Below, in pieces: positions 1 through 9,502 of a DNA stretch of 64,000 nucleotides. A program made the position numbers and the translations under genes. Origin of the DNA: Dyella sp. RRB7. Lineage in GTDB: Bacteria; Pseudomonadota; Gammaproteobacteria; Xanthomonadales; Rhodanobacteraceae. Location: positions 124,001-188,000 of the forward strand of contig NZ_JAKWJS010000007.1 in assembly GCF_022761115.1 (NCBI RefSeq). The letters run 5' to 3'. A model generated the notes under the pieces. It did no database searches. It was not told the origin of the DNA and was given only the letters and a program-made list of their open reading frames with translations. Position 1 is the stretch's first letter, and each line of letters starts with the position of its first letter.

Positions 1-692
1 TTCTGATCATTCCGTCACCCGGCATGCTCATCGCGAGGCAGAGCACCTTGTGGACGAAAGCATGATTGATGAGATGAGTCCCTTGCGCGGACCAGCAAGC
101 CGAAAAGTGAGAGAGGGGCTGCCTATTTCATACTGGGATGTATTGGCCACAACGCCGGTACACCGGAAACCGCCGCTTTTTTTGTTGAGCGCGCGGCCAT
201 GGAATGCGACAAGTACGTAATGCATCAACTGCTGAGATGCCCCGTCAAGCTGAACTTGCCGCCGGGACTTTCACTGGAGTCGATCCATCAACGACTTAAT
301 GACCCTCGGTGGCTAGTTCAATACGCCGCGATTGGCTCCCTGTGTGGTGGGTCGTCACCCGAGTGCCGAAGATCACGTTCTCGAGCTTCTTGCTGGGACG
401 ACAGACCCACATGACCAGATCTACTCTCACGTAACGCTGAACCGTATTGGCATGCTGCAAGATGGGGCTAGCACCCAGGAAGCGCGATGTGAAACTGTCA
501 GCAGATGCTGCCACCAAGTCCATTCGGGCGTGCCATGGGATGGCTGAGTAGACGGTTCCAAGATCAAGCACTAAGTGCCCAGGGTGAGAGTCGCCATGTC
601 GCCATAAGGTCCGATTCGACCCGGAGCGGACATAAGGAGAAACTAATGATAACAGCTCTTACACGCGCTATAAGTTTGTCGCTCGCTATTTT
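1..692. other. Gene-poor left edge of the window
   Basis: No intact gene is supported here. Short open frames exist on both strands, but none combines a ribosome-binding site, a signal sequence or a recognisable domain. The plus strand between about 199 and 480 contains two frames that together resemble HEAT-repeat helices; that is listed separately as a possible remnant. The base composition is less GC-rich than the bulk of the window, which fits accessory or decaying DNA. Confidence 0.5.
199..480 (+). pseudogene. Possible frameshifted HEAT-repeat protein remnant
   Basis: One frame reads ...LNDPRWLVQYAAIGSLC around 285-345, and the next frame continues with AEDHVLELLAGTTDP around 364-410. 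Placed end to end across one frameshift near 345, they resemble two adjacent HEAT/PBS-type helical repeats (DPRW.VQYAA, then VLELLAG...DP). No proper start, signal or end can be fixed, so this would be a broken fragment. The alternative is chance resemblance in non-coding DNA. Confidence 0.22.
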
Positions 693-1316
693 CTATTTAC
701 CACTATCCGACCAAGGTAAGCTCGCTCCTCCTACCCATGGAAGAGCCAATTCATCCTTCAGAGCTTTTTCCACATCACAATAGCGTTTCGATGCCTCAAG
801 TCGATGATCGAAAGTGAAGTACAGCCGAGGGCGTCCAAAAAGACCCTCCGTATTTTGGGCAAGGCGATAAAAATCAAAATGCACCGGCTGGGTATCGACG
901 TATGAATCGCCGTAGTCGCGATCGGCTACTACGAGCATGATTGCAGTAGCCGATTTGGGAACAAATAAGCGAAAGCTATGCAGCGTGCAGTCTGCACCAC
1001 CTGACGTAACGAGTTCATTCGTTTCGCGTGGATCGTTCGGAATAGAGACATTTCGAAGAAATACGGGCACTACTTGAAGCAGCGTTTTGCCCCCAGGCGT
1101 TGGAAGTTGTGCATATATCGTGGTGACGTTGAAACCATGTGCGTTGTAATTTTCTCGCCATGCCGAGACGATCGTGAAGCGATGACCTTCCAACAGGACA
1201 TCATTCACGCCATTTTTGAACATAACTATTTTTGCATCCGATAGCGGTTCGGCGTGAACATTCAACCCTAAAAGAAAAACCACCGGACCCAAAAACTTCA
1301 GCAAGCTGCCGGACAT
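693..1316 (-). CDS. Secreted protein of unknown function, CarG-like (tentative)
   Basis: 207 residues from the ATG at 1316, chosen because AAGGAGCG lies just upstream and residues 1-22 (MSGSLLKFLGPVVFLLGLNV...) form a signal peptide with cleavage near VHA-EP. An earlier in-frame ATG at 1394 would add 26 unlikely residues. The mature protein contains NAHGFNVTT, a TSGGADCTLHSFRL segment, a GDSYVDTQPVHFDFY segment and a final RYCDVEKAL. From memory this order matches secreted proteins annotated as carbapenem self-resistance CarG-like/CpmJ-like in Xanthomonadaceae, whose real role outside carbapenem producers is unknown. Two cysteines could form a disulfide. It diverges from the hydrolase at 1698, and both genes have an ATAAGGAGC leader. 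Confidence 0.6.
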   Translation of the reverse strand: MSGSLLKFLGPVVFLLGLNVHAEPLSDAKIVMFKNGVNDVLLEGHRFTIVSAWRENYNAHGFNVTTIYAQLPTPGGKTLLQVVPVFLRNVSIPNDPRETNELVTSGGADCTLHSFRLFVPKSATAIMLVVADRDYGDSYVDTQPVHFDFYRLAQNTEGLFGRPRLYFTFDHRLEASKRYCDVEKALKDELALPWVGGASLPWSDSGK

Positions 1317-1697
1317 TGCACGCTCCTTATGATTTACATCCCAGTCAACATTTTGGACTTTCGACCTATTCTGGGTCAGCGTCAGGGCATTCAAAAGGGG
1401 GGCTACTTTTGAGTGGTAATGAGGTGTTCGCTTCCGACCCTACGCAGACATATCCAGCAAGATAATGTACGGACGTTTGCGTTTTTTCCAAATCGCAAAC
1501 AAATACGGGCCGGGTCGGTCGCCCGTGCCCATCCGATGCCGCAGGGGCTATATGTGTTGGGGTATTGGGTCCAAACCATGCCCTGCTCCAATTACCAATG
1601 TAGTCGCAAGAACGTGACCGGCGAAAACCCTATGCTTTGGCCATCAGGGACAGATGTGCCCTAAGGCCTTTCTGGTCAAACCATAAGGAGCATGGTG
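1317..1697. other. Divergent intergenic region between 693-1316 and the 1698 hydrolase
   Basis: About 380 bp with no supported gene. It must carry the promoters for both flanking, outward-facing genes. Both ends carry the same ribosome-binding stretch, ATAAGGAGC, just before the start codons. I see no clear inverted repeat or -35/-10 pair that I would defend. Confidence 0.45.
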
Positions 1698-2570
1698 ATG
1701 CGCGGTTTCTTGGCGGCGATCCTGGGTCTTGGAGTTTTAGTCTCGGCAAGTTACGACGCGCGTGGTGCCACGCCGCATGTCGTCGAGCAACGTCTGCAGG
1801 TGCCCATCGATGATGCCTCTGGGCAGCATTGGCAGATGCAGGGGCGCATTTGCCGCCCAGCGGATGTGGATGCACCCAAATTGGTGATCATCAATCACGG
1901 CTCTCCTCCCAAAGCCTCCGACCGCCCTGGTATGACCTTGGCTGGATGCGACAGCGAGGTGGTCAGCTGGTTCACGGCACGTCACTACGCCGTCGTGCTT
2001 GTACTGAGGTTGGGCTACGGCGCCACCGGCGGCCCCTGGACGGAGAGTTACGCTGGCTGCAACGATGCCGACTACTACAAGGCTGGCCTGGAGACCGCGC
2101 GGCAGATCGGCGTCATTGTTGATTACGCGGTGACGCTACCCCATGTCGATCCCAATGGCGTGATCGTGGTCGGCCAATCAGCGGGTGGCTGGGGCACCAT
2201 TGCCTACAACAGCGTGCCGCATCCGCATGTCGCGGCACTCATCAACATGGCTGGTGGGCGGGGCGGTCACTACCACGATCAGCCCGACAGCAACTGCAAG
2301 AGCGAGCAGTTGGTAGACGCTACCGCCAAATTTGCCAAGACCTCGCCCACACCCATGTTGTGGATCTACGCCGGCAACGACAGCTACTTCAATCCGCATC
2401 TCGTGGATGACATGGCAAAGGCTTTCGTTGGAGCGGGAGGCAAACTGCAAGCCTATCGACCTGACAGCTATGGCACCGATGGCCACAAGCTCTTCTTTGG
2501 CCGCGATGGCTCGCGGATATGGGGACCGCTTGTCGATGCTTATTTGGCAGCAAATTCGGGGCCCAAGTGA
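1698..2570 (+). CDS. Secreted alpha/beta hydrolase (dienelactone hydrolase-like)
   Basis: 290 residues. The ATG at 1698 is preferred over those at 1692/1695 because AAGGAG (1685-1690) is then spaced seven bases away. Residues 1-24 (MRGFLAAILGLGVLVSAS...) are a signal peptide. The body is an alpha/beta hydrolase: a nucleophile elbow G-Q-S-A-G-G-W near residue 160, an oxyanion-type INHGSPP segment near residue 72, and a DGH motif near the C-terminus (GTDGHKLF) that supplies the likely catalytic His. Cysteines at C52, C78, C115 and about C197 suggest disulfides in the periplasm. The substrate cannot be told; carboxylesterase activity on small esters is typical of the family. Confidence 0.75.
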   Translation: MRGFLAAILGLGVLVSASYDARGATPHVVEQRLQVPIDDASGQHWQMQGRICRPADVDAPKLVIINHGSPPKASDRPGMTLAGCDSEVVSWFTARHYAVVLVLRLGYGATGGPWTESYAGCNDADYYKAGLETARQIGVIVDYAVTLPHVDPNGVIVVGQSAGGWGTIAYNSVPHPHVAALINMAGGRGGHYHDQPDSNCKSEQLVDATAKFAKTSPTPMLWIYAGNDSYFNPHLVDDMAKAFVGAGGKLQAYRPDSYGTDGHKLFFGRDGSRIWGPLVDAYLAANSGPK

Positions 2571-2709
2571 CGTTGCGGAAAGATCCTCATAAACGGTAGT
2601 AGTCATGAGTGCCGCCCGGGGGCCTGATATCGGTGCGATCCATGACATGGGAATAAGCGCTTTCGACCCGAAGCGAATGCCATGCGCCTTATCCGGGGGG
2701 GCACTCGAG

Positions 2710-3036
2710 ATGAATTCGACGAAGAGAACGTTCGGTGTGACCGTAAATCCGCTCCTTGTTATCGTGCCGGGCTTGATCATTGGAACAGGTGTCGGTGCCA
2801 TTTGGCCGAGCGAGGCTATTTTTAGACCTCTATATATGGCCGGCATTCTGTGCCTGGTCTCGATCGTCATCCAACGGCGCTCCCAGGGGCGAAGTCCCTC
2901 CTCGACGCAGACGATTGGAGAAATCTACGGAGATAGGCGTGCGGGCCGATGGCATATGCCGCTCGCTTCGAATCTTTTGGCAAGCGTTGGCGTGGGCCTT
3001 ACGGTCGCTGCTTTTCTAGGTTTCTTGCTACGGTAA
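2710..3036 (+). CDS. Small integral membrane protein, unknown function
   Basis: 108 residues if started at the ATG at 2710 (MNSTKRTFGVTVNP...). A longer frame opens at 2605, but its extra 35 residues look non-coding. Three hydrophobic segments are visible: about 11-30 (LLVIVPGLIIGTGVGAI), 36-50 (LYMAGILCLVSIVI) and 88-107 (LLASVGVGLTVAAFLGFLL), separated by a basic, polar loop. No catalytic motif or family is recognised. The ribosome-binding site is weak. It may be a real small membrane protein or a fragment of a larger one. Confidence 0.45.
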   Translation: MNSTKRTFGVTVNPLLVIVPGLIIGTGVGAIWPSEAIFRPLYMAGILCLVSIVIQRRSQGRSPSSTQTIGEIYGDRRAGRWHMPLASNLLASVGVGLTVAAFLGFLLR

Positions 3037-3158
3037 TACCGCCCCGTCTTGAGAAGGCGCGAGGGTGCTCGTACCCGAGGCCAAGAAAAATCTTGAATGA
3101 TCGACGATGTAGTTGCCGCTTCGACCCCGAAGCGCAAATCAGTAGGCCACCATGCCAA

Positions 3159-3730
3159 TCAAGGAATCGGCGAAGGCCAGGGTGAACCAGACAGGTGCAC
3201 TCCTGGTGGATCGTTGACAGGAACCAGTGGACCCACGGTGACGTGACCGCCCCAGCTTTGAACGTAGGTATCACCTACGTGCTGAAGTGTCCTCAGTGCC
3301 ACCATCGGCTGCACTTGGCCCGGCCCATCAATTTTGATGGTGATCTTGCTGTCCCAGGGATCGACGGGGTTGCTTAGCAACATATCCCATATGTGATCGT
3401 GAATGCCCCATAGCTCAGTGCAATTGTGTCTTTCTGTGCGGTTCAAGGCATAGGCATCCCCGTAGCGCTCCTGCATCTGCGCTACTGCGTCGCTGCTCGT
3501 TGTTGTTCTTCCGGTGTTGTCTGAGAGCGTGCCGAAGCCAGGATGGAAAGGAACGGTGGATCTTTGCGTTCGTCAGCCAAGGTCAGCCATGCCAGGCCCG
3601 ATGCGTGATCCACTTTGGCACCACGGCGGTCGTCGAAGTAGTCGACACCGAGTCCGTATTGCACACGCTTTTCGCCCCACTCGGCGGAGTACTCCGCTTC
3701 CTCGAAACCACTACGGTTGCGTCCACGTTG
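3159..3730 (-). pseudogene. Frameshifted Sel1/TPR-like repeat protein remnant
   Basis: On the minus strand an open frame from about 3730 reads ...GFEEAEYSAEWGEKRVQYGLGVDYFDD, then DHASGLAWLTLADE and TTPEEQQRAATQ, and stops at 3482-3484. The adjacent frame continues at once with MQERYGDAYALNRTERHNC and runs to 3159. The YGLGVDYFDDRRGAKVDHASGLAW pattern (G.G..Y..GRG...D...A..W) and the closing PEEQQRA helix are typical of Sel1-like tetratricopeptide repeats. A frameshift between 3476 and 3490 therefore splits a formerly continuous gene, and no signal sequence or start survives upstream. The final part (TIKIDGPG...) has no recognised domain. Confidence 0.5.
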
Positions 3731-4637
3731 TCAGTCATGCAGGGCAACGCAGTAGTGATATTCGCCTGGAATAAGCCGCGCCAATATGGGCACGCAAATG
3801 TTGGAGTGCCTTTCGGCGGCGGCTTGAGGTTGATGTGTCGTGATCGCACATGCAACGGGCCCGCTCAGTAGCGGTATGCGAAAAGAACCGAGTCATACGC
3901 ACCACCCTGTGCCAACAGTTGGACAAAAGTTGCGGGCGGACGCCAAGCGGTCGGTGAGTCGCTACCTCTAATACCGAGGATGATAGGTAAATCATTCGAC
4001 GGAACACCCCGCTTGTGAAGTGCTTTTGCTCGTAATCTCCATGAAGAAAGATTTATCCAGAACGCCTGGCGTCAAGGTTCCGTCAATTTTGGAGCATTCA
4101 ACGGCGTGCGATGGCTAAACCGGTCGACGGAAATGTCTTTTGCGAGCCGAAGCGCACATGGCTGATGCATGCGGCGGTGCAAACAAGCGCAGCACGAGCG
4201 GCAAAGCCACAGATTGTTTGCGGCGGCTTTTCTACCGGAAGCGGAATCCATCCGAAGTTGACACGTCGCCACAACTTCGAGGGCGGCTGGCTTTATCGTC
4301 TCGGTCGCCATCCGCGAGGTCGCGCATGGTGTAAGGGAAGCCATACAAGGGAAGCGGCTGTCGCATCCATCGCGTGCCGCCGTTCCGCGGCGCTCATATG
4401 GGCAAGCGTTGCAATGCGCTCAGATTTTCCAGGCGGATAAAGACGGCCCTGATCCCCGCCCTTGGCGGCGAATGGCGCGGCAAATGTACGGGGCGCTGCG
4501 GCCAAGGACGGGCGAGAAGAACGAAGTGCTCAGATTTTCGCGTTGCGGCGCCTGGCGCGGGCTTCGTAACGTCGGGCCGCAACCGTCCTGGCTTTCGTCC
4601 TCGGCGGTGCGGGGTTGCCCTGGGGAGGGGCGTACAC
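3731..4637. other. Long region without a supported gene
   Basis: About 900 bp. Several open frames of 60-110 codons occur on both strands, including 4111-4440 plus and 4072-4344 minus, but none has a credible ribosome-binding site, domain or hydrophobic profile, and they overlap each other. The long frame that opens at 4374 is only the upstream extension of the peptidase starting at 4638. The last 20 bases hold that gene's purine-rich ribosome-binding site. The leader probably also carries its promoter. Confidence 0.45.
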
Positions 4638-6110
4638 ATGAAGAAACGGTTCTTGATCGCGGGCGGCGCCGTGCTGCTCGCCGGCGTAGTAGTGGGGGTG
4701 GTTTTGTGGCGTACGTGGTCGACACCGGGGCTGGCCTCGAGCGGACCGGCGACGGGCTACGCGCCGCTCAAGCTCGATGAGGCGGACGTGGTGCAGCGTT
4801 TCGCGGGTGCGGTGAAGCTGCACACGGTGTCGACAGGCGAGGCGCCGCCTTCCGCGGAAGACCTGGATGCGTTTCATGCTTACCTGGCGCAGCAGTTCCC
4901 CCGCGTGCATCACGAGCTGCAGGTGGAGCAGGTGGGGCATGGTGCGTTGCTGTTCACCTGGAAGGGTCAGGATGCCGCGGCCGCGCCCATCGTCCTGATG
5001 GCTCATCAGGACACCGTGCCGGTGGATGTCGATACACGCAGCCGCTGGTCGCGCGATCCGTGGTCCGGCGAGGTGGCCGATGGCGTGGTGTGGGGCCGGG
5101 GCGCGTTGGATGACAAGGCGAGCCTGGTTTCCATTCTTGAGGCCGCCGAGCAGCTGCTGCAGCAAGGGTTTCAGCCGAAGCGCACGCTTTATTTCGCCTT
5201 CGGTAGTGATGAGGAGCGCGGCGGCGAGCAGGGCGCCATCGCCATCGTCGCGTTGCTCAAGCAGCGTGGGGTTCATGCGCAGCTCGTGCTGGATGAAGGC
5301 GGTGCCTACACGAACGGGTTGATGCCGGGCGTGGCAGGTGACCTCGCCATGGTGGGCATTGCCGAGAAGGGCTATGTATCGGTCACGCTGTCGGTGCAGG
5401 CCAATGGTGGCCACTCCTCGCAGCCGCCGCCGCAATCGGCCATCGGCATCCTGAGCCAGGCGCTGGTACGCCTGGAAGCCAAGCAGATGCCGGCGCGCCT
5501 GGCGCCGACGGCCACCGCCATGTTCGATGCACTGGCGCCGCTGTTGCCATTTTCCGCGCGCATGGCGGTTCGCAATCGCTGGTTGCTGGGCGGTGTACTG
5601 ATCGGTCAACTGTCCAAGACGCCATCTGGCAACGCGATGGTACGAACCACTACCGCCGAGACGACCTTCAATGCGGGCGTCAAGGACAACGTGCTGCCCA
5701 CCGTGGCCAAGGCGACCGTCAATTTCCGCATTCTGCCCGGGGATAGCGTAGCCAGCGTGCTCGAACACGTGCGCAACGTGATCGCCGACCCGCGTGTCAC
5801 CGTGACGCCTGGCGGCGAGCAGAACGAGCCGAGCCCGACATCGCCGGTGAATGGCGAAGGCCTGCAACTTGTCCGCAAGACGATCGGACAAGTTTCGCCG
5901 GGCGTGCCCGTGGTGCCTTACCTGGTCACGGCGGCGACGGATGCCTCGCACTATGTGCCGGTTTCCGCCGAACAGCTGCGTTTCGTGCCGTATCACCTCA
6001 CGCCCACCACGATTGAACGCTTCCACGGTATCAACGAGGGCATTCCGGTGATCGATTACCTCAACTGCGTGCAGTTCGCCGCGCAATTCATGCGTAACGC
6101 CGCGGGCTAA
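4638..6110 (+). CDS. M20 family metallopeptidase (PM20D1/carboxypeptidase S-like), secreted or membrane-anchored
   Basis: 490 residues from the ATG at 4638, which follows a GGGGAGGGG ribosome-binding site. The frame continues upstream to 4374, but that part is low quality. Residues 1-30 (MKKRFLIAGGAVLLAGVVVG) are a signal peptide or anchor. Zinc-site motifs of the M20 family are visible: LMAHQDTVPVD near residue 120, WGRGALDDKAS near 152 (bridging Asp) and GSDEERGGEQGA near 190 (catalytic Glu-Glu), then a dimerisation domain with NGGHSSQPP near 257, and a C-terminal ATDASHYVP segment giving the last metal ligand. Such enzymes remove C-terminal residues from peptides or hydrolyse N-acyl amino acids. 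The TonB receptor next door suggests peptide scavenging. Confidence 0.88.
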   Translation: MKKRFLIAGGAVLLAGVVVGVVLWRTWSTPGLASSGPATGYAPLKLDEADVVQRFAGAVKLHTVSTGEAPPSAEDLDAFHAYLAQQFPRVHHELQVEQVGHGALLFTWKGQDAAAAPIVLMAHQDTVPVDVDTRSRWSRDPWSGEVADGVVWGRGALDDKASLVSILEAAEQLLQQGFQPKRTLYFAFGSDEERGGEQGAIAIVALLKQRGVHAQLVLDEGGAYTNGLMPGVAGDLAMVGIAEKGYVSVTLSVQANGGHSSQPPPQSAIGILSQALVRLEAKQMPARLAPTATAMFDALAPLLPFSARMAVRNRWLLGGVLIGQLSKTPSGNAMVRTTTAETTFNAGVKDNVLPTVAKATVNFRILPGDSVASVLEHVRNVIADPRVTVTPGGEQNEPSPTSPVNGEGLQLVRKTIGQVSPGVPVVPYLVTAATDASHYVPVSAEQLRFVPYHLTPTTIERFHGINEGIPVIDYLNCVQFAAQFMRNAAG

Positions 6111-6284
6111 AACATTGCCGTGGTGCATGGGTGCGCTTGTGACGCGCCGATGGCGTGGCGGGCGTCCACGTGGACAGAGCAACGCGGCAGCTATCTATCG
6201 GCGGGCCATGCTGGGTCGTCTTGTCTTCACCACCGGGCCGATACGCATCGTGCCGATGGTGGTTATCCAGAAAGGGAGAAGGAT

Positions 6285-8648
6285 ATGGTTGGTTTTGTGA
6301 AGCATCGCCGCGCCACCCTGGCCAGGCATCCGCTGTGGGTTGCGTGTCTGCTGGCGGGTGCTGTGGCATCCGCCGGGTTGCACGCACAAGACGCGGCCAC
6401 CGCGCCGCAGGCCGACGCGGGCAGTACCAAGACCAAGGCGCCTTCCAAGGACGATGCGACGTCGCTGGGCGCCATCACGGTGACGGCTACCAAGCACGCC
6501 ACGGCGATCGACAAGACGCCCATCGCCATCAGCGCCGTGCCCGCCGAAGTGCTGGCCGACAGCGGCGCGCAGAGCATCAACGACGTGGTGAAGATGGTGC
6601 CCGGCGTCAGCGTGCAGGACGCCGGCGCCGGCCAGTCGCGCATCTCCATCCGCGGCATCTATGCGGCGGGTGAGCCGACCACGGGCATCTATTACGACGA
6701 AACCTCCATCCCCGGTTCGGTGGGCACCACCAACGACGCGGGCGGTCACCGACCCGACCTCAACCTGTTCGACATCGATCGCGTGGAAGTGCTGCGCGGA
6801 CCGCAGGGCACGTTGTACGGGGCCAGCTCGATGGGTGGCGCGATCCGGCTGATCAGCAACAAGCCCGAACTCGATCAGGTCGACGGCAGCGTGGAGGCGG
6901 GTTATGCGGTGACCAAGGGCGGTGGTCCATCGTGGCTCAGCAACGCCATGTTCAACCTGCCGCTGATCCAGGACAAGCTGGCCGTGCGCGTGGTGGCCAA
7001 CAAGCAGGACACCGGCGGCTATATCGACAACGTGGTGCTGGATCGCAACCATGTCGGCGAGTCGCATCAGGGCGGTGGCCGCGTGATGGTGCGCTACCAG
7101 CCGACCGACAAGGTGACGCTGGACGCGAGCTTCTCCACCCAGGCGACCAACGCCGAGCCCAACTTCTGGTCGCCCTATCCCGAGCGCTGGGCGCTGGCGC
7201 CGCTGTATCCGGTAGACCTTCCCTCGCGCTATGGCTCGGAGGTGGCGACGCTGGTGCCGTATCGCGACCATACCAAGATATCCAACGTGACCCTCAACTG
7301 GGATCTGGACTGGGCCACGCTCACGGCGGTGACCTCGTATTTCGATCGCAAGAGCGACTACAGCCAGGATTCCACGCCGCTGTTCCAGTACGCCAAGGCC
7401 CTGCTGAACTCGGTGGGCCTGGGCCACGTCTACAACGCTGATCAATACATTCCCTCTTACCTGTATTACCCCGGGCATACCACCAACTGGTCCAACGAGC
7501 TGCGCCTGAGTTCCAAGAGCAACGACACGCTCGACTGGACGGCAGGCCTTTACGAAGAACAGCGCAAGAGCCGCCTCTTCAGCGAACAGACCTACGCCGA
7601 TGCCCAAACCGGCGGCCCATTGTCGCCCTCGGCGCTTTTCTTCCGACGCCATATTTCCGACGACCTGCAACAGAAGGCCGCCTATGGCGAAGCCACCTGG
7701 CATGTCACGTCCGATCTGAACATCACCGGCGGCCTGCGCTACTACGACTACTCCAAAGACATCACCGGCTACACCGACCTGAACTTCAATTTCCCGCTGA
7801 TCGGCGGCGGCACCCTTCCGCCCACCACGGTCAGCGCCGGCCAGAGCGGCTGGCTGAAGAAGCTCAATATTTCCTATGACCTGGCGCCCAACGTGATGGT
7901 CTACGGTCTCGCCGCCGATGGCATGCGGCCGGGCGGCGCCAACCAGCTCATCAACCTGCCGGTGAACCTGACCACCTACAAGCCCGATTGGCTGTGGAAT
8001 TACGAGTTGGGCATCAAGTCGAACTGGTTCGATCGCACGCTGTACGCCACCGCGGACATCTACCAGATCAACTGGCACAACATGCAGGTCAGCGCCATCA
8101 CGCTCGACGGCACATCGCAGTTCATCACCAATGCCGGTGCCGCACGCATGCGCGGCCTGGAATGGGAGCTGCTGTATCGCCCCATCCATGGGCTGGACCT
8201 GACCGCCAACTTCAACTACATCGACGCCGTGCTGACGCAGGACCAGATCAGCAACAGCTACGAAGAGCAGGGCGTGCTCGGCCGCACCGGCGATCGCGTG
8301 CCGTATACGCCCAAGTACACCGGCATGCTGGCCGCCGACTACCGCTGGCCCATGGGCGACAACCTCACCGGCATGGCACGGTTGGATGCCAACTACGTAG
8401 GCACGTCCTATTCCACCTTCCGCCCCAATGATCCCACCCGTACCAGCATGGGCAACTACACCATGGTGGATGGACGCATCGGGCTGGAGGACGGCAATGG
8501 CAAGTGGAGCGCGTACCTGTACGTCAAGAACATGTTCAACAAACTCGCCCTGGTCTCCACCGGCCTGCAAACGTATTACGCGCCGTTTGGCGAGGCATAC
8601 ACCATTCCGCCCCGCACCATCGGCGTCGATCTGAAGTACAACTTCTGA
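6285..8648 (+). CDS. TonB-dependent outer-membrane receptor
   Basis: 787 residues from the ATG at 6285, preceded by GGGAGAAGGA; the frame stays open to 6120 without coding character. Residues 1-36 are a signal peptide (ends AGLHA-QD). A TonB-box-like LGAITVTATK lies near residue 60. The plug follows with SINDVVKMVPGVSV, ISIRGIYAAG and VEVLRGPQGTLYGASSMGGA, and then a 22-strand-type barrel ending in ...GVDLKYNF with a terminal Phe. The plug and barrel resemble the FyuA/iron-complex-outermembrane-recepter type of oligotrophic proteobacteria, which often take up sugars, peptides or polyphenols rather than iron. The ligand is unknown. It sits 174 bp after the M20 peptidase and 138 bp before a TetR regulator. 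Confidence 0.92.
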   Translation: MVGFVKHRRATLARHPLWVACLLAGAVASAGLHAQDAATAPQADAGSTKTKAPSKDDATSLGAITVTATKHATAIDKTPIAISAVPAEVLADSGAQSINDVVKMVPGVSVQDAGAGQSRISIRGIYAAGEPTTGIYYDETSIPGSVGTTNDAGGHRPDLNLFDIDRVEVLRGPQGTLYGASSMGGAIRLISNKPELDQVDGSVEAGYAVTKGGGPSWLSNAMFNLPLIQDKLAVRVVANKQDTGGYIDNVVLDRNHVGESHQGGGRVMVRYQPTDKVTLDASFSTQATNAEPNFWSPYPERWALAPLYPVDLPSRYGSEVATLVPYRDHTKISNVTLNWDLDWATLTAVTSYFDRKSDYSQDSTPLFQYAKALLNSVGLGHVYNADQYIPSYLYYPGHTTNWSNELRLSSKSNDTLDWTAGLYEEQRKSRLFSEQTYADAQTGGPLSPSALFFRRHISDDLQQKAAYGEATWHVTSDLNITGGLRYYDYSKDITGYTDLNFNFPLIGGGTLPPTTVSAGQSGWLKKLNISYDLAPNVMVYGLAADGMRPGGANQLINLPVNLTTYKPDWLWNYELGIKSNWFDRTLYATADIYQINWHNMQVSAITLDGTSQFITNAGAARMRGLEWELLYRPIHGLDLTANFNYIDAVLTQDQISNSYEEQGVLGRTGDRVPYTPKYTGMLAADYRWPMGDNLTGMARLDANYVGTSYSTFRPNDPTRTSMGNYTMVDGRIGLEDGNGKWSAYLYVKNMFNKLALVSTGLQTYYAPFGEAYTIPPRTIGVDLKYNF

Positions 8649-8672
8649 AGCGGCCCGAATAGCAGCCCACGC

Positions 8673-8694
8673 CCCGGTGCACCACCACCGGGGC
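8673..8694. terminator. Hairpin after the TonB receptor
   Basis: CCCCGGTG (8673-8680) pairs perfectly with CACCGGGG (8687-8694) across a six-base loop, 25 bases after the receptor stop. There is no T-run, so it is either a weak terminator or an mRNA 3'-end stabiliser. Confidence 0.4.
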
Positions 8695-8786
8695 GCGGGG
8701 GCCCGCTGTCTGGTCCACCTGGGACTGGACTTGCCGTGGGCGATGGGTGAGCCTAGCGGGGTTACCTGGCCACTCGCCTGTTTCGC

Positions 8787-9455
8787 ATGGTCAACCCCAA
8801 CGGCACCAAGCCCGCAAGCAAGCGGCGCGCACCTGCCCAGGCGCGCGCCCGGCAAACGCGCGAGCTGATTCTGGAGGCGGCCAGCCAGTTGCTGGAAAAG
8901 CGTGGGCTACGCGCATTCAGCACCAACGGCCTGGCGGCGGCCTCGGGCTTCAGTGTCGGCACGATCTACCAATACTTCGAAAACAAGCAGGAAATCCTGC
9001 TCGCACTGGCGCGCCACGAGCGCGATCGGCGGCTCGCCCGCATGACCGAGGTGCTCACGCACCGCCATCAGGAGGCGGGGGCGGAAAAGCTCAGTTTGCG
9101 CGATCGCATCCGCATCGTGGTGCGCACCGAACTACAGGCCTTCAACGGGCGCCAGCGGGTAAGGAAAATTTTGTTCGACTTGGCCTGGCGCGCGAACCAG
9201 CACCGCGATATGGATCGTCCGGTCATGGCACTTGCCGCCATGTTGGCGGCGGGGGAGGTAGCCGATGGCGATGGTGGTCTGGTGCAACTCTCGCCCATCG
9301 ACGCGTTCGTGCTTACGCAGGCGGCCGCAGGCATCGTTCGAGCGGCATTGGAGCGTGACGAAAACATGCTCATAGCGCCCGAATTCGAAGATGCCGTGGT
9401 CGAACTCGTTGCGGGCTTCGTGGAGTCGCGGCGACGCGGCGCAACGAACGGCTGA
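8787..9455 (+). CDS. TetR/AcrR family transcriptional regulator
   Basis: 222 residues. The N-terminal DNA-binding domain spans about 23-75: RQTRELILEAASQLLE, a helix-turn-helix with STNGLAAASGFSVGTIYQYF and then ENKQEILLAL, which is the classic TetR pattern. The C-terminal ligand-binding domain is all-helical and not assigned to a subfamily. No good ribosome-binding site is seen before the ATG at 8787, and the RKxR-rich first 20 residues could be an extension. It follows the TonB receptor in the same direction and is convergent with the MFS gene at 9503, so it may control the receptor/peptidase pair; that is inference. Confidence 0.88.
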   Translation: MVNPNGTKPASKRRAPAQARARQTRELILEAASQLLEKRGLRAFSTNGLAAASGFSVGTIYQYFENKQEILLALARHERDRRLARMTEVLTHRHQEAGAEKLSLRDRIRIVVRTELQAFNGRQRVRKILFDLAWRANQHRDMDRPVMALAAMLAAGEVADGDGGLVQLSPIDAFVLTQAAAGIVRAALERDENMLIAPEFEDAVVELVAGFVESRRRGATNG

Positions 9456-9472
9456 CGCTTCGTCAGCGCAAA

Positions 9473-9496
9473 GCACCGCCCACCCCGGGGCGGTGC
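9473..9496. terminator. Convergent-gene hairpin terminator
   Basis: GCACCGCC (9473-9480) pairs with GGCGGTGC (9489-9496) and the CCCC/GGGG interior can extend the stem. It sits between the stop of the TetR gene and the stop of the convergent MFS gene and can serve both. Confidence 0.5.
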
Positions 9497-9502
9497 CCGG
9501 TC

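Noticed and set aside
4111-4440. Open frame of 109 codons in the gap before the M20 peptidase
   Set aside because: No ribosome-binding site, no hydrophobic or domain pattern, and overlapping frames of the same quality on the other strand.
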